From CAYZJB01 sp964478735 (GTDB lineage Bacteria; CLD3; SB21), in NCBI GenBank assembly GCA_964478735.1, contig CAYZJB010000052.1:1-25163 (forward strand): a stretch of 25,163 nt of DNA, in the 5' to 3' direction. This document shows, in pieces, positions 1-8,509 of this stretch. The translations under genes and the position numbers were made by a program. Positions within the stretch are counted from its first letter, which is position 1. The number at the start of each line of letters is the position of its first letter. The notes below the pieces were generated by a model that was not told the DNA's origin, did not search any database, and was given only the letters and a program-made list of their open reading frames with translations.

Positions 1-74
1 TTCTTTTTCACCCTCACCAATCGCCGCCCGAGCCCATGAAATCAGGCCTTCACTCCTACTGCGAGGTCAGGGGG

Positions 75-91
75 TTCCCCGTGTGGGGGAA
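75..91. terminator. Possible hairpin terminator after topA
   Basis: Arms TTCCCC and GGGGAA with a 5-nt loop lie 5 bp beyond the topA stop codon. The run that follows is T-rich (TTATTTTA) only on the plus strand, so as a topA terminator it lacks the U-tract. It may serve an incoming plus-strand transcript or simply cap the topA mRNA. Nothing else is recognisable in bases 1-74. Confidence 0.3.
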
Positions 92-96
92 TTATT

Positions 97-2589
97 TTAC
101 GATTCCTCCCCCGAAAAATCCACCGGACTTTCGCCGTTGCCTCCGTTGTCGATCGGGGTGACGGCCTGCGGGATCTCGTGCGCACACGTCATGCAGAGCA
201 AATAATCGCCTTTGCGCTTCGTCGATTTTTTGACCAGAAACGCCGCGTCACACTCGGGGCAACGTTGGTTGATCGGCTCATTCCACACGACGAAGTCGCA
301 ATTGGGATAATTCGCACAGCCGTAGAAAAATTTACCGTACCGGGATTTCCGACGTACGATCTGACCGCCGTCTTTGGGGCAAAGAACATCGGGGACGATA
401 TCGAGAATTGCTTTCGTCGTTTTGCACTTGGGGTAATCCGAACAGGCCATAAATTTGCCAAAGCGCCCCATTTTGATCACCATCGGACTGCCGCACTTCG
501 GGCATTTTTCGTCCGTGACCTCGGGTTCCGCCGCCTCGCCGTTTTTCCCCAGCGATTTGATGTTTTTACAATCCGGATACCCGGAGCAGGCCATGAATTT
601 TCCGTACCGGCCCCACCGGATGATCATCGGCTTGCCGCAGAGGTCGCACACCTCGTCGGTCTTTTCCTGTACGGACTCGCGGACTTCGGCCTTGCGCGAC
701 TCCACATCCTTCATGTTTTTCATGAACGGCTTGTAAAAATCGTCGAGCACGCGTTTGTACGACAGGTCGCCGGATTCGATCTTGTCGAGTTCCTCCTCCA
801 TTTCCGCGGTAAACTGGACGTTGAACAAGGCGGCAAAATAATTGGTCAGAATCTGATTGACCGACTTGCCCAGGTCTGTTGCCCACAGCTTGCGCTCGCG
901 CAGTTCCACGTACCCGCGCTCGACGATGGTACCGACCATCATCGCGTAGGTGCTGGGTCGGCCGATGCCGAGATTGTCGAGCTCCTTGATGAGCGAACTT
1001 TCAGTAAACCGGGCGGGCGGCTTGGTAAAATGCTGCGCGGGTATGAGTTCGCGCAGTTCCAGTCCTTCTCCGACCCGAAGTCCGGCCGGCAGAAGTGGAT
1101 TCTCCGCCTCTTCTTCTTCGGTGTCTTCTTTTTTATCGCCCTCGTCGATGCCTTCTTCGTAGACCTGGAGAAATCCCTTGAACGTGATGACGGAACCGGT
1201 CGCCCGGAATAAATATTCGTCGGCCTCGATGTCGACGGTCGTCTGGTCCATCACGGCAGGCACCATCTGCGACGCGATAAAACGGTTCCAGATGAGCTCG
1301 TATAATTTTGTCTGTTGCGGAGTCAGGAAGCGGGAAGCTTCTTTCGGAGAATATTTCATCGTCGTCGGACGGATGGCTTCGTGCGCATCCTGCACGTTTG
1401 CCTTTTTGCTTTTGTAAACGTTCGGCGTCTCGGGGATATAGTCTTTGCCGTAGCTGGAATAAATGTGTTCGCGCACCATCGTCAGCGCGGTCTCGGCGAC
1501 GCGCGTCGAATCCGTTCGCATGTACGTGATCAAACCGGTCAAACCGTCCGGACCCATCTCGACGCCTTCGTACAACTGCTGCGCGAGCATCATTGTCAGA
1601 CGCGGAGAAAAACCGCATTTGCGCGACGCTTCCTGCTGGAGCGAACTCGTCGTAAACGGCGCCGCGGGATTCCGTCTGGCTTCCCGCTTACGGATATCTT
1701 TAATGAAAAACTTCTTTTGCCGGATGTCGTCGACGAACGCCTTCGTCGTGCGTTCCGTATCCAACACGGGCTTTTTGCCGTCGATGGTATGCAGGACGGA
1801 GAGGAATGCTTCGCCGCGGGCCGTCTGGACCTTGGCGCGGATCGACCAGTATTCCTGCGGTACGAAGGCGTCGATCTCTGCGTCGCGTTCGCACACGAGA
1901 CGCAGCGCGACGGACTGGACGCGTCCGGCTGAGGTGCCGCGACGGATTACGGTCCACAGAAACGGGCTGACTTTATATCCGACGATGCGGTCGAGAACGC
2001 GGCGGGCCTGCTGAGCCTGGACGAGTTTGGGATCGATCTGGAGCGGATTGGCCATCGCTTCGGCAACGCCCTGTTTGGTAATTTCATTGAACAGCACGCG
2101 CTGGATGTTGTCGTTGTGCGGGCGTACTTCTTCGGCGATGTGGGCGGCGATTGCCTCTCCTTCGCGGTCGGGATCGGTCGCGATGAATACGCGCTGCGTG
2201 GCAGCGGCCTTCGTTTTCAGCGTTTTGATGACGTCCTGTTTGCCGTCGATTACGCGGTATTCGGGTTCGTACCCGTTTTCGACGTCGATGCCGAGCTTGC
2301 TGGACGGCAGGTTTTTGATATGACCGACCGACGCTTCGACGACGAATTCTTTTCCCAAATATTTATTGATCGTCTTCGCTTTCGACGGCGACTCCACGAT
2401 CACGAGCGACTTGTTGCCTCGTTTGATGTTCGGATCGATTTTGATCTCGATGTGATCTTTGACCGTCTTGGAGCGTTTGATCTTGGAACGGCCGGGCGGA
2501 CGTCGTTTGATCTCTTTCGGTGCAGCTTCCTTCGGCGCTTCTTCGACCGGTGTTTCCGCCGGTTTTGTCTTTTTTTTCTTACCTGCCAT
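97..2589 (-). CDS. topA: DNA topoisomerase I (type IA)
   Basis: Relaxes negatively supercoiled DNA by transient cleavage of one strand through a 5'-phosphotyrosine bond, and so helps set chromosomal supercoiling. The 830-residue product begins with a Lys/Pro/Glu-rich tail of about 55 residues. A Toprim domain follows, with the VESPSKA glutamate motif and the metal-binding DPDREGE motif at D139-E145. The catalytic tyrosine is Y356 in the ITYMRTDST motif. The C-terminus has four zinc-finger modules, CxxC pairs at the start of each, three with the family pattern GKF(M/F)xxCxxYPxC. The start is placed at the ATG at 2589 rather than at an upstream in-frame ATG at 2652, because 2652 lies inside the predicted -35 box. 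The family is certain; four fingers and the basic tail are normal variation. Confidence 0.97.
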   Translation of the reverse strand: MAGKKKKTKPAETPVEEAPKEAAPKEIKRRPPGRSKIKRSKTVKDHIEIKIDPNIKRGNKSLVIVESPSKAKTINKYLGKEFVVEASVGHIKNLPSSKLGIDVENGYEPEYRVIDGKQDVIKTLKTKAAATQRVFIATDPDREGEAIAAHIAEEVRPHNDNIQRVLFNEITKQGVAEAMANPLQIDPKLVQAQQARRVLDRIVGYKVSPFLWTVIRRGTSAGRVQSVALRLVCERDAEIDAFVPQEYWSIRAKVQTARGEAFLSVLHTIDGKKPVLDTERTTKAFVDDIRQKKFFIKDIRKREARRNPAAPFTTSSLQQEASRKCGFSPRLTMMLAQQLYEGVEMGPDGLTGLITYMRTDSTRVAETALTMVREHIYSSYGKDYIPETPNVYKSKKANVQDAHEAIRPTTMKYSPKEASRFLTPQQTKLYELIWNRFIASQMVPAVMDQTTVDIEADEYLFRATGSVITFKGFLQVYEEGIDEGDKKEDTEEEEAENPLLPAGLRVGEGLELRELIPAQHFTKPPARFTESSLIKELDNLGIGRPSTYAMMVGTIVERGYVELRERKLWATDLGKSVNQILTNYFAALFNVQFTAEMEEELDKIESGDLSYKRVLDDFYKPFMKNMKDVESRKAEVRESVQEKTDEVCDLCGKPMIIRWGRYGKFMACSGYPDCKNIKSLGKNGEAAEPEVTDEKCPKCGSPMVIKMGRFGKFMACSDYPKCKTTKAILDIVPDVLCPKDGGQIVRRKSRYGKFFYGCANYPNCDFVVWNEPINQRCPECDAAFLVKKSTKRKGDYLLCMTCAHEIPQAVTPIDNGGNGESPVDFSGEES

Positions 2590-2622
2590 GACGTGCCTTA
2601 TTCGTAACTTTCCAACACATGC

Positions 2623-2652
2623 ATTATACATGGTTTGGCAAAGGGCGGACAA
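2623..2652 (-). promoter_or_regulatory. Predicted sigma-70-type promoter of topA
   Basis: On the minus strand TTGTCC is followed after 18 nt by a perfect TATAAT. The expected start point lies about 27 nt before the topA ATG. This supports the downstream choice of the topA start and separate transcription from the peptidase gene, which ends 124 nt upstream of that ATG. Confidence 0.5.
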
Positions 2653-2712
2653 TTTTAATCAAAATCAATGGAAATGCAAGTTTTTTACCGGAAACGACTT
2701 TGTTAATAATTT

Positions 2713-5595
2713 CTAATACAGCGGCTGAATCTCCACACCCAACCACTCCTTGAGCGTCCTGTAAATCTCCTTTCGCTGGTCGTCGAAAAGATCGCGAATG
2801 CGCGTCGCGTGAGTGCCGCGGCGTTTGACGAATTTTTTTGATACCGGACGTTGCGGCGTAATCCCGCACGCCGTCCATGTGTCGTATTCGCCATAGATGA
2901 ACATCATCCGCTCGGCTTTGGTTTCGGCCCAGTCGATGACGTTTTTCGAGTACGACCCGTCGTACCGGATATCGAATGCGGGCGCAAAAAACCGGTTCGA
3001 CGGATTTTTGACGAACTTGAGTTTCCCCTTAAGGTGGTCCGTCATAAAGCCGTAATACCCGAGCTGGCTCATCGACTGATAATAATGCGGCCGGTAGTAA
3101 TTCATTCCTTCGTCAGAATACAGATAAAAACCCGCCGTGTTGTCGAGATGTTGAAATACATCCCATGCCGTCGCCTGCGGACCTGGAATATTTCCGTCGT
3201 CGCCGTCCCATTGCCAGAATGCAAAGGGATATTCGAGAATCGCGTACTCGATGGCGACGTCGTCGCCAATGGAAAACGTCTGTCCCGTGCGCCGCGTATA
3301 CTCGGCGAGCCAGATTTTGAGCGAATCGTGTTTACTCAATGCGAGCCGTTGAAACGCAAAAACGGCGTCCCGCGCCGACGCATCGCCGATGGATCGGACA
3401 TGGAGATTGGTACGACGATCTTCCAGCGCGGCCGGAAAAGGGGTAACGTAGGGAACGGTTACCTCGACGTCCGCCGGGTACGCGTACCGATAAATGACCG
3501 AGGCCTGACCCCCTTTACTGATGCCCGACGCGATCCACTTTCCTTTGTAGACGTGTTTGAACGACGCCGCAACGCGGTGATAATCCGCGGCGGCGTTTTG
3601 AATCGTCAGATACTTCCACGGAATCGTATCGGGACGGGACTCGCCGAAAAAGCGGTATTCGACGGTCAATTGATTTCCTCCCGTCATTTCCGCGATTTCC
3701 TTGACGCCTTTTTCCAACGCATACCCGCAGGTTTCGATCAACATCGGGGCCGACGTGTCCGCGTGATGCAATTCGACAACCTGCGTAAAACTTCCGGCAT
3801 TCGGATGGCCGTGGTCAAGGGGTTGCTTGAACCGGATCGCGTACGCCTGCTTGAAATGCGCGCCCGTCGGGATTTCCTGAAACGACAGAACATCGGGCAG
3901 AAGCTGAATCCGCCGGCGCAGTTCCCGTTTGTCTTTCCATTCCGAGCGTTTCAGAATCCATCCGTCGGGATCGATGTGGATACTGTCGAGGGATGAAACC
4001 TTCACGCTCGCCCGGCCTCGGGCCATGTCGATCCGTTGCCGCTGCCCGTCCATAATAACCTCCACCGGCATCGGAAAAGGCAGGTCGTCGGGCGTCGACC
4101 ATTCCAGAAGAAGCGAATCACCGGACGGATTGACGAGCAGATTGGGTAAAACCGGTTGATGTAAATACATGTCGAAAAGCCAACCGAGTTTCATTCTGGA
4201 CACGTTTTCCACAATCGTCAAAAAATCCTGCGTCGAAGCAAAATGAAACTGGCGCCCGTCCGTCGCCCGCCGGTCGTTTTCCGTCGGATAACAAAAATGC
4301 CGGAACGCCTCGATGAGTTTGTCTTTGCCGACGAGATAACGAAGCGCATGTAACACTTGTGAGCCTTTGTTGTACACGTCACCGTCGGACTGCACGTAGT
4401 CGGGCGCGGCGAAATACACTTCGAGCGCCGTCGAGGCGTGCCGCGGCGCCGCCGGTTGACGGTTGCGAATCCGTGGCCGCCTGGCCTGTAGATACTCGTG
4501 ATATTTCTCCTCGCCGTTCCGCCGTTCGTTGTACAACGCCTGCATGTACAGGCAGAACGCTTCGTGAATCCAGAAATCCTTCCAGTCCGCGGCGGTCACG
4601 AGATTGCCCCACCACTCGTGGCCGAGCTCGTGATGATGCAGCGTATTCCATCCGTATTCGTTCGGCGTAAACGCCGCGTTACCGAATGCAATCGCCGTCG
4701 AATGTTCCATCCCCAGAAACGGCGTCTCGACGATCCCGAATTTCTCGCTCCGGTACGGATAGGGTCCCAGCAGTTCTTCATAAAACCTGATGTGATCGAG
4801 AATCTCGGGCATCAGTTTTTCCGCTTTCGATTTATCTTCCGGCAAAACCCACCACGTCACCGGCATCGCTTCACCGAAAATATTTTTGTAATTCGCCGAC
4901 ACCGTCTCGTAGAGCCCGATGTTGACTGAGATGTTATAATTGTTGATAGGCGAATTGATTTTCCATCGATGGACGGTCCGACCGGCTGTTTTCGCTTCCC
5001 TGCCCATAAATTTGCCGGCAGAAACGGCGATCAACGGATCCGGTACTTCGATTGAAATTTTCACCGAGTCCGGTTCGTCGCTCTGATGGTCCTTGCAGGG
5101 TATCCACAAATCCGCCCCGTCGTTTTGGCAGCTTAGTCCTATCCACGGTTTTCCATCGGCCGATTGTGTCCATGTGAATCCTCCGATCCACGGCGGACGG
5201 AGCGCTTCGCGAGGGCGCCCGTTATAAACGATCGTGACCGTCGAGAGTTCGCCGGGCCGCCATGTCCTTCCGGATTGTATCCATAATTGCGTTTCCCGTC
5301 GCTCGAAAGCGAGGGATTCAATACCGGCTTTGACGGCCAGCACATCAAACGTCGTATCGAGGTCCAGTACGAGCCATTCCATCGGCTGCACGACGCGGAA
5401 CGACACGGAAACGGTCGCATCGATCCATTTCCTGTCCGGATCGACCGAGAGGGCAATGTCGTACATCGTGACGTCGTACGACGCCTGCTCCGCACTCAAC
5501 GGTCCGCCAGTAGGTGTGGGTCGCATACCGAGATAGCGTTGCGACTGTACGGAAACGGTCACGAACAGGGTGAAAAAACACAGCAAGGGTCTCAT
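2713..5595 (-). CDS. Secreted M1 aminopeptidase fused to S37-type serine peptidase
   Basis: A 960-residue exported peptidase. The start at 5595 gives a hydrophobic signal peptide (MRPLLCFFTLFVTVS) and is preceded by GAGG 8 nt upstream; the open frame extends to 5685 but loses both. Residues about 30-560 are a gluzincin M1 domain with HELGH (H322, E323, H326) and third zinc ligand E345 in WIHEAF. The usual GxMEN substrate-binding motif reads GMEH (295-298). Residues about 590-960 resemble the PS-10/S37 tripeptidyl aminopeptidases: nucleophile S693 in GISKGG, then a YGEYD segment and a late GTH that may supply the Asp and His. Likely role is stepwise trimming of extracellular peptides in the periplasm or outside the cell. 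Each half is of near full family length, so this is a true two-enzyme chain, not a truncation. It stands alone; topA follows but has its own promoter. Confidence 0.9.
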   Translation of the reverse strand: MRPLLCFFTLFVTVSVQSQRYLGMRPTPTGGPLSAEQASYDVTMYDIALSVDPDRKWIDATVSVSFRVVQPMEWLVLDLDTTFDVLAVKAGIESLAFERRETQLWIQSGRTWRPGELSTVTIVYNGRPREALRPPWIGGFTWTQSADGKPWIGLSCQNDGADLWIPCKDHQSDEPDSVKISIEVPDPLIAVSAGKFMGREAKTAGRTVHRWKINSPINNYNISVNIGLYETVSANYKNIFGEAMPVTWWVLPEDKSKAEKLMPEILDHIRFYEELLGPYPYRSEKFGIVETPFLGMEHSTAIAFGNAAFTPNEYGWNTLHHHELGHEWWGNLVTAADWKDFWIHEAFCLYMQALYNERRNGEEKYHEYLQARRPRIRNRQPAAPRHASTALEVYFAAPDYVQSDGDVYNKGSQVLHALRYLVGKDKLIEAFRHFCYPTENDRRATDGRQFHFASTQDFLTIVENVSRMKLGWLFDMYLHQPVLPNLLVNPSGDSLLLEWSTPDDLPFPMPVEVIMDGQRQRIDMARGRASVKVSSLDSIHIDPDGWILKRSEWKDKRELRRRIQLLPDVLSFQEIPTGAHFKQAYAIRFKQPLDHGHPNAGSFTQVVELHHADTSAPMLIETCGYALEKGVKEIAEMTGGNQLTVEYRFFGESRPDTIPWKYLTIQNAAADYHRVAASFKHVYKGKWIASGISKGGQASVIYRYAYPADVEVTVPYVTPFPAALEDRRTNLHVRSIGDASARDAVFAFQRLALSKHDSLKIWLAEYTRRTGQTFSIGDDVAIEYAILEYPFAFWQWDGDDGNIPGPQATAWDVFQHLDNTAGFYLYSDEGMNYYRPHYYQSMSQLGYYGFMTDHLKGKLKFVKNPSNRFFAPAFDIRYDGSYSKNVIDWAETKAERMMFIYGEYDTWTACGITPQRPVSKKFVKRRGTHATRIRDLFDDQRKEIYRTLKEWLGVEIQPLY

Positions 5596-5688
5596 GGCGT
5601 AACCTCGAATTTGAAGTCGAATGAATTTAACCACCGGCGGCCAAAAACGAAGCAAAATCCGGCGTTGTGACGGGACGCACGCCAAGCC

Positions 5689-5704
5689 CTATACCCGGGT
5701 GTAG
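5689..5704. repeat. Near-perfect dyad between divergent genes
   Basis: CTATACCCGGGTGTAG is a 16-bp palindrome with one mismatch pair, centred on CCCGGG, about 100 bp from both the peptidase start and the start of the receiver-like gene. It could be an operator. No protein can be assigned to it. Confidence 0.25.
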
Positions 5705-5807
5705 TCCGTCCGGCGATCGCTGCCGAAGACTATGCCCACGCGCAATTGTGCCTCCGGGGTCGGCCGATATCTTGAACCGTTTGATAAACAAAAACAGGAG
5801 GATATTG

Positions 5808-6198
5808 ATGAGTCCCAACATCAAAAAAATTCTCTGGATCGGCCGTACCGACGGACTGATGCAAACCGAACTGGAAGCATGCGGCTTCACCATCGATACG
5901 ATGGATTATACAGAACCCGCAATGATTCCATCGCACCGTACGGATGCCGACGTGATCGTATTCGCGGCGGAGGCGGATCAGGATGCCATCAGCTTTTTTA
6001 CCGGTCTGGACGAAGAATTTCCGAACGACGACCGGCTGCCTGATCCGATTGTACGTCACGCAGCGTATTGACGAGTGGTTCATGACCGGAACGCCGTGCG
6101 GCGTGATCGGCAAACACCTGCGTTCGTCGCTGGACTTTCGCCGTCAGGAACGCCCCAAAGACGACCTGTATAGAGAATGGCTAAACGATATTCATTAA
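5808..6198 (+). pseudogene. Receiver-like small protein, frameshifted
   Basis: An ATG at 5808 with a strong AGGAGG six nt upstream opens a frame coding for MSPNIKKILWIGRTDG and onwards, but it stops at 6071. The frame one base further on continues with protein-like sequence (LYVTQRIDEWF to YREWLNDIH) up to a stop at 6198. Skipping one base near 6038-6050 would give a protein of about 129 residues. Its pattern of short hydrophobic strands (KILWIG, ADVIVFAAE, RLYVTQ, CGVIG) suggests a CheY- or flavodoxin-like fold. The usual phosphorylated Asp is missing at the end of the third strand, where FAAE stands. There is no slippery run that would suggest programmed shifting. It is either a recent pseudogene or a one-base sequence error; function unknown. 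Confidence 0.6.
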
Positions 6199-6218
6199 TA
6201 AATGAAGGAGAGACATCC

Positions 6219-6329
6219 ATGATGAAGGTTGCCGTTATCCTGATGATCGCATGTCTCATTCACAGCCGACGTCGCAACGGACGCAGGTCGAAGTCAACTG
6301 GCGGCGAAAATCGAACGATTAAGAAGTGA
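6219..6329 (+). CDS. Doubtful 36-residue ORF, possible gene remnant
   Basis: ATGATGAAG is preceded by AAGGAG with good spacing, and the first 15 residues (MMKVAVILMIACLIH) look like the start of a signal peptide. The rest is very basic and not convincing. In another frame the same DNA reads ADVATDAGRSQLAAKIERL, a plausible mature helix, so a base may be missing after the signal sequence. It starts 21 nt after the end of the frameshifted gene at 5808-6198 and could be co-transcribed with it. Treat it as a possible broken exported protein. Confidence 0.25.
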   Translation: MMKVAVILMIACLIHSRRRNGRRSKSTGGENRTIKK

Positions 6330-6347
6330 GAGAGATAACGGCCGCAC

Positions 6348-6641
6348 CTACCCCACGATCTCCAATCGCGTAATCCGCATTTCCATGATGTTGACGAACG
6401 TGATCAGGCCGACGCAAAACGCGGCGACGAGCATCCAGTACGTCCATTCCGACTCCGCCAGATTGGCCAGCGCGATTCCGCCGATGCCGAACACGACCGC
6501 GACGAGGGCTATCCAACCTTTGTTGATCCCCTTGGCGCGAAGCTTGACCTGGCAATGATCGCACTTCAAGACGTGGCCTTGGGCAAGAAAATGCCCATGC
6601 AAAAACTCGATGGACTCTCCGCATTTCGGACACTTTTTCAT
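6348..6641 (-). CDS. Zinc-ribbon membrane protein
   Basis: A 97-residue protein of unknown function. Two CxxC pairs (CPKC at 4-7 and CDHC at 27-30) form an N-terminal zinc ribbon. Two hydrophobic segments follow, about residues 42-60 (WIALVAVVFGIGGIALANL) and 67-87, so the ribbon probably sits in the cytosol on a two-helix anchor. GGGAGG lies 5 nt before the ATG, a clear ribosome-binding site. The gene is divergent from the membrane LuxR gene, with 166 bp between them. That gap contains a short direct repeat CTACGATG near 6671-6688 but no promoter I can defend. The coding call is solid; the role is not known. Confidence 0.75.
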   Translation of the reverse strand: MKKCPKCGESIEFLHGHFLAQGHVLKCDHCQVKLRAKGINKGWIALVAVVFGIGGIALANLAESEWTYWMLVAAFCVGLITFVNIMEMRITRLEIVG

Positions 6642-6807
6642 GATATCCTCCCTTAAGGCTACATGATCTCTACGATGGTTCTACGATGCGCCTAATTTGC
6701 ACGAACCCGAAATTATCTGCAAGTTGTTTATTTATCCGTGGCCGTCGTTTACGGCTTGCGAATTTTCAATCCATCCGCGAAACTAAGTCAAAATTAACCG
6801 GGGTTCC

Positions 6808-7221
6808 GTGGTCAAAACCATTTTAGGGTACGCCGTTACACTGGCCCTTCTCGCCGGGGTCATGACGTACATTAAATATCGCTTCCTCCTGCGGGAATTT
6901 TCCGTTGAAATGACCATCGGCTTGCTCGCCCTCGTTTTTACGGCGCTGGGCGTGTGGATCGGATCGCGTCTGACCCGAAAACCTCCGGCCGATGTTTTTC
7001 AGAGGAACGATGCGGCCATTCGGTCTCTGGCCTTGACCAAACGCGAAGTCGAGGTGCTCGAACTGATGTCGTCCGGCCGCTCCAATGAAGAAATCGCCGC
7101 CCATCTGTCCATCTCCCTCTATACGGTCAAATCCCATGTTTCCAGCATTTTGTCAAAATTGGACGCCGCTCGCCGAACCCAGGCCGTCGACAAAGCGAAA
7201 AATTTAAATATCATCCCATAG
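6808..7221 (+). CDS. Membrane-anchored LuxR-type transcription regulator
   Basis: A 137-residue protein with two predicted membrane helices (about 5-22 and 35-53) and a C-terminal LuxR/GerE helix-turn-helix (about 74-130; LTKREVEVLELMSSGRS then the recognition helix SLYTVKSHVSSILSKL). There is no receiver domain, so the signal must reach the DNA-binding domain through the membrane part or a partner. The start is GTG at 6808; the Shine-Dalgarno is weak (GGGG), and the first ATG in frame is 19 codons later and would cut the first helix. Small regulators of this build occur in Bacteroidota beside DUF4199 and other small stress-type proteins, as here. The downstream VOC and DUF4199 genes on the same strand are plausible targets or partners. 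Confidence 0.85.
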   Translation: MVKTILGYAVTLALLAGVMTYIKYRFLLREFSVEMTIGLLALVFTALGVWIGSRLTRKPPADVFQRNDAAIRSLALTKREVEVLELMSSGRSNEEIAAHLSISLYTVKSHVSSILSKLDAARRTQAVDKAKNLNIIP

Positions 7222-7332
7222 AATGTATTTTTCTAAGCGTCTTCCCGGAAAATCATACTTAGGAGTGATGTGTATTCGACAGTAAATACATATTTTAATC
7301 GGTAAATCGGAACCGGTCACAGGAGCGTCATG

Positions 7333-7749
7333 ATGAAAAAACGAGTCATCGGTATCGGCGGTATTTTTTTTAAGAGTAAAAACCCAAAAAAAACGAAAGC
7401 ATGGTACGCCCGTCATCTCGGCTTCAATGTCGATCCGTATGGCGCATGTTTTGAATGGCGGCGGACGAACAAAACCAAAGAAAAAGGATGGACGATCTGG
7501 AGCCCGATGGGCAACACGGACTATATGAAACCGTCGCGAAAAGAATTTATGATCAACCTGATCGTCGAAGACCTGGACGGGACGCTGAACGAGCTCAAAA
7601 AAGAAGGCATCCGTCACGTCGGTGAAATACAGGAGTTCGACTATGGCCGCTTTGCCCATATCATGGATCCCGACGGGATAAAAATCGAACTCTGGCAGCC
7701 TGCTCATCGCGTTTTTGCAAAAATGGTCAAAGGGAAGACGACATTCTAA
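7333..7749 (+). CDS. VOC-fold (glyoxalase/bleomycin-resistance family) protein
   Basis: A 138-residue single-domain protein of the vicinal oxygen chelate superfamily. It opens with the typical strand-helix (IGGIFFKSKNPKKTKAWYAR, then HLGF) and closes with the second module ending in IMDPDGIKIELWQP, where the glutamate of IELW is a usual metal ligand. Members act as lyases, dioxygenases or drug-binding proteins; the substrate cannot be told. Two adjacent ATGs exist; the second (7333) is preferred because AGGAG is then 7 nt away rather than 4. A dyad TGTATT/AATACA at 7271-7290 in the upstream gap could be a regulatory site. It lies between the membrane LuxR gene and the DUF4199 gene. Confidence 0.85.
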   Translation: MKKRVIGIGGIFFKSKNPKKTKAWYARHLGFNVDPYGACFEWRRTNKTKEKGWTIWSPMGNTDYMKPSRKEFMINLIVEDLDGTLNELKKEGIRHVGEIQEFDYGRFAHIMDPDGIKIELWQPAHRVFAKMVKGKTTF

Positions 7750-7855
7750 CGGTGGGAATCGGTCACCGAGTACAGTCTCGGCTTCGATAAGCCTGTAGCG
7801 CAGAAGCGATCGTAAGACAAACATCAATGACCTGTTATTAATAAGGGAGAGGACC

Positions 7856-8389
7856 ATGAAAAAAATCATTTTGGTCTATGGCGGCATCGCCGGAATAGTA
7901 CTGGCGGCATCATTTTTCGTTCCTCTATTGTTCACATCGGGCACGGAGATGTCGGGCAGCGTATGGCTCGGCTATCTTATCATGATCATTGCGCTGTCGA
8001 CCGTCTTTTTCGGCGTCAAGTCGTACCGCGACCAGGTCGGCGGTGGTGTGATTCGTTTTTCGACGGGACTGAAAATCGGTATCGGAATCAGCCTGGTCGC
8101 GTCCGTCCTGTACGTCGCCGGCTGGGAAGTTTATTTCAATCTTCTCGATCCCGGTTACGCCGACCGATATGCGGCGGCCAGTTTGGAGCAAATGAAAATC
8201 GACGGCGATTCGCAGACGGAGATCGATGCCGCTGCCGCACAAATGAAAGAATTTCAGGAACTCTACAAAAACCTGTTTGCGAGAATGGGATTCACGTTGC
8301 TGGAGATACTGCCGGTGGGACTGCTGGTCTCATTGATCAGTGCGGCGCTGCTTCGCAAGAGCGACGTGCTGCCGCAAACACCGGCGTGA
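7856..8389 (+). CDS. DUF4199 family membrane protein
   Basis: A 177-residue integral membrane protein of unknown function. Four hydrophobic segments are visible at about residues 5-25, 36-54, 70-92 and 143-163. A polar stretch between the third and fourth (ADRYAAASLEQMKIDGDSQ and onwards) contains many Asp, Glu and Gln. Arrangement and length fit DUF4199 as I know it. GGGAGAGG sits just before the ATG. It is 106 nt downstream of the VOC gene on the same strand, close enough for co-transcription with that gene and the membrane LuxR gene. It converges on the histidine kinase gene; the 120-bp gap between the two stops (8390-8509) shows no clear terminator. Confidence 0.8.
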   Translation: MKKIILVYGGIAGIVLAASFFVPLLFTSGTEMSGSVWLGYLIMIIALSTVFFGVKSYRDQVGGGVIRFSTGLKIGIGISLVASVLYVAGWEVYFNLLDPGYADRYAAASLEQMKIDGDSQTEIDAAAAQMKEFQELYKNLFARMGFTLLEILPVGLLVSLISAALLRKSDVLPQTPA

Positions 8390-8509
8390 TCATGACGGGC
8401 CGTTAACGATGATCTCGCCAGGTGAGAAATGCATGTTTCCTCCTCACTTCACCCTCTATCGACAGAGCACGACATGTTCTATCGTCCGTTTTCACCGTGT
8501 CCAGAGGCA

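Noticed and set aside
178..1212. 344-codon plus-strand frame opposite topA
   Set aside because: It is a shadow of the C-terminal part of topA; its sequence is rich in Phe/Asp/His/Arg as expected for antisense reading, with no family likeness.
2851..3996. 381-codon plus-strand frame opposite the peptidase
   Set aside because: Antisense to the S37-like domain, whose active-site motifs prove the other strand.
5595..5685. Upstream start of the M1-S37 gene
   Set aside because: The 30 extra residues are basic and would bury the signal peptide; the ATG at 5595 has a proper ribosome-binding site.
6030..6060. Programmed frameshift in the receiver-like gene
   Set aside because: There is no slippery heptamer, internal Shine-Dalgarno or downstream pseudoknot that I can see; an indel is simpler.
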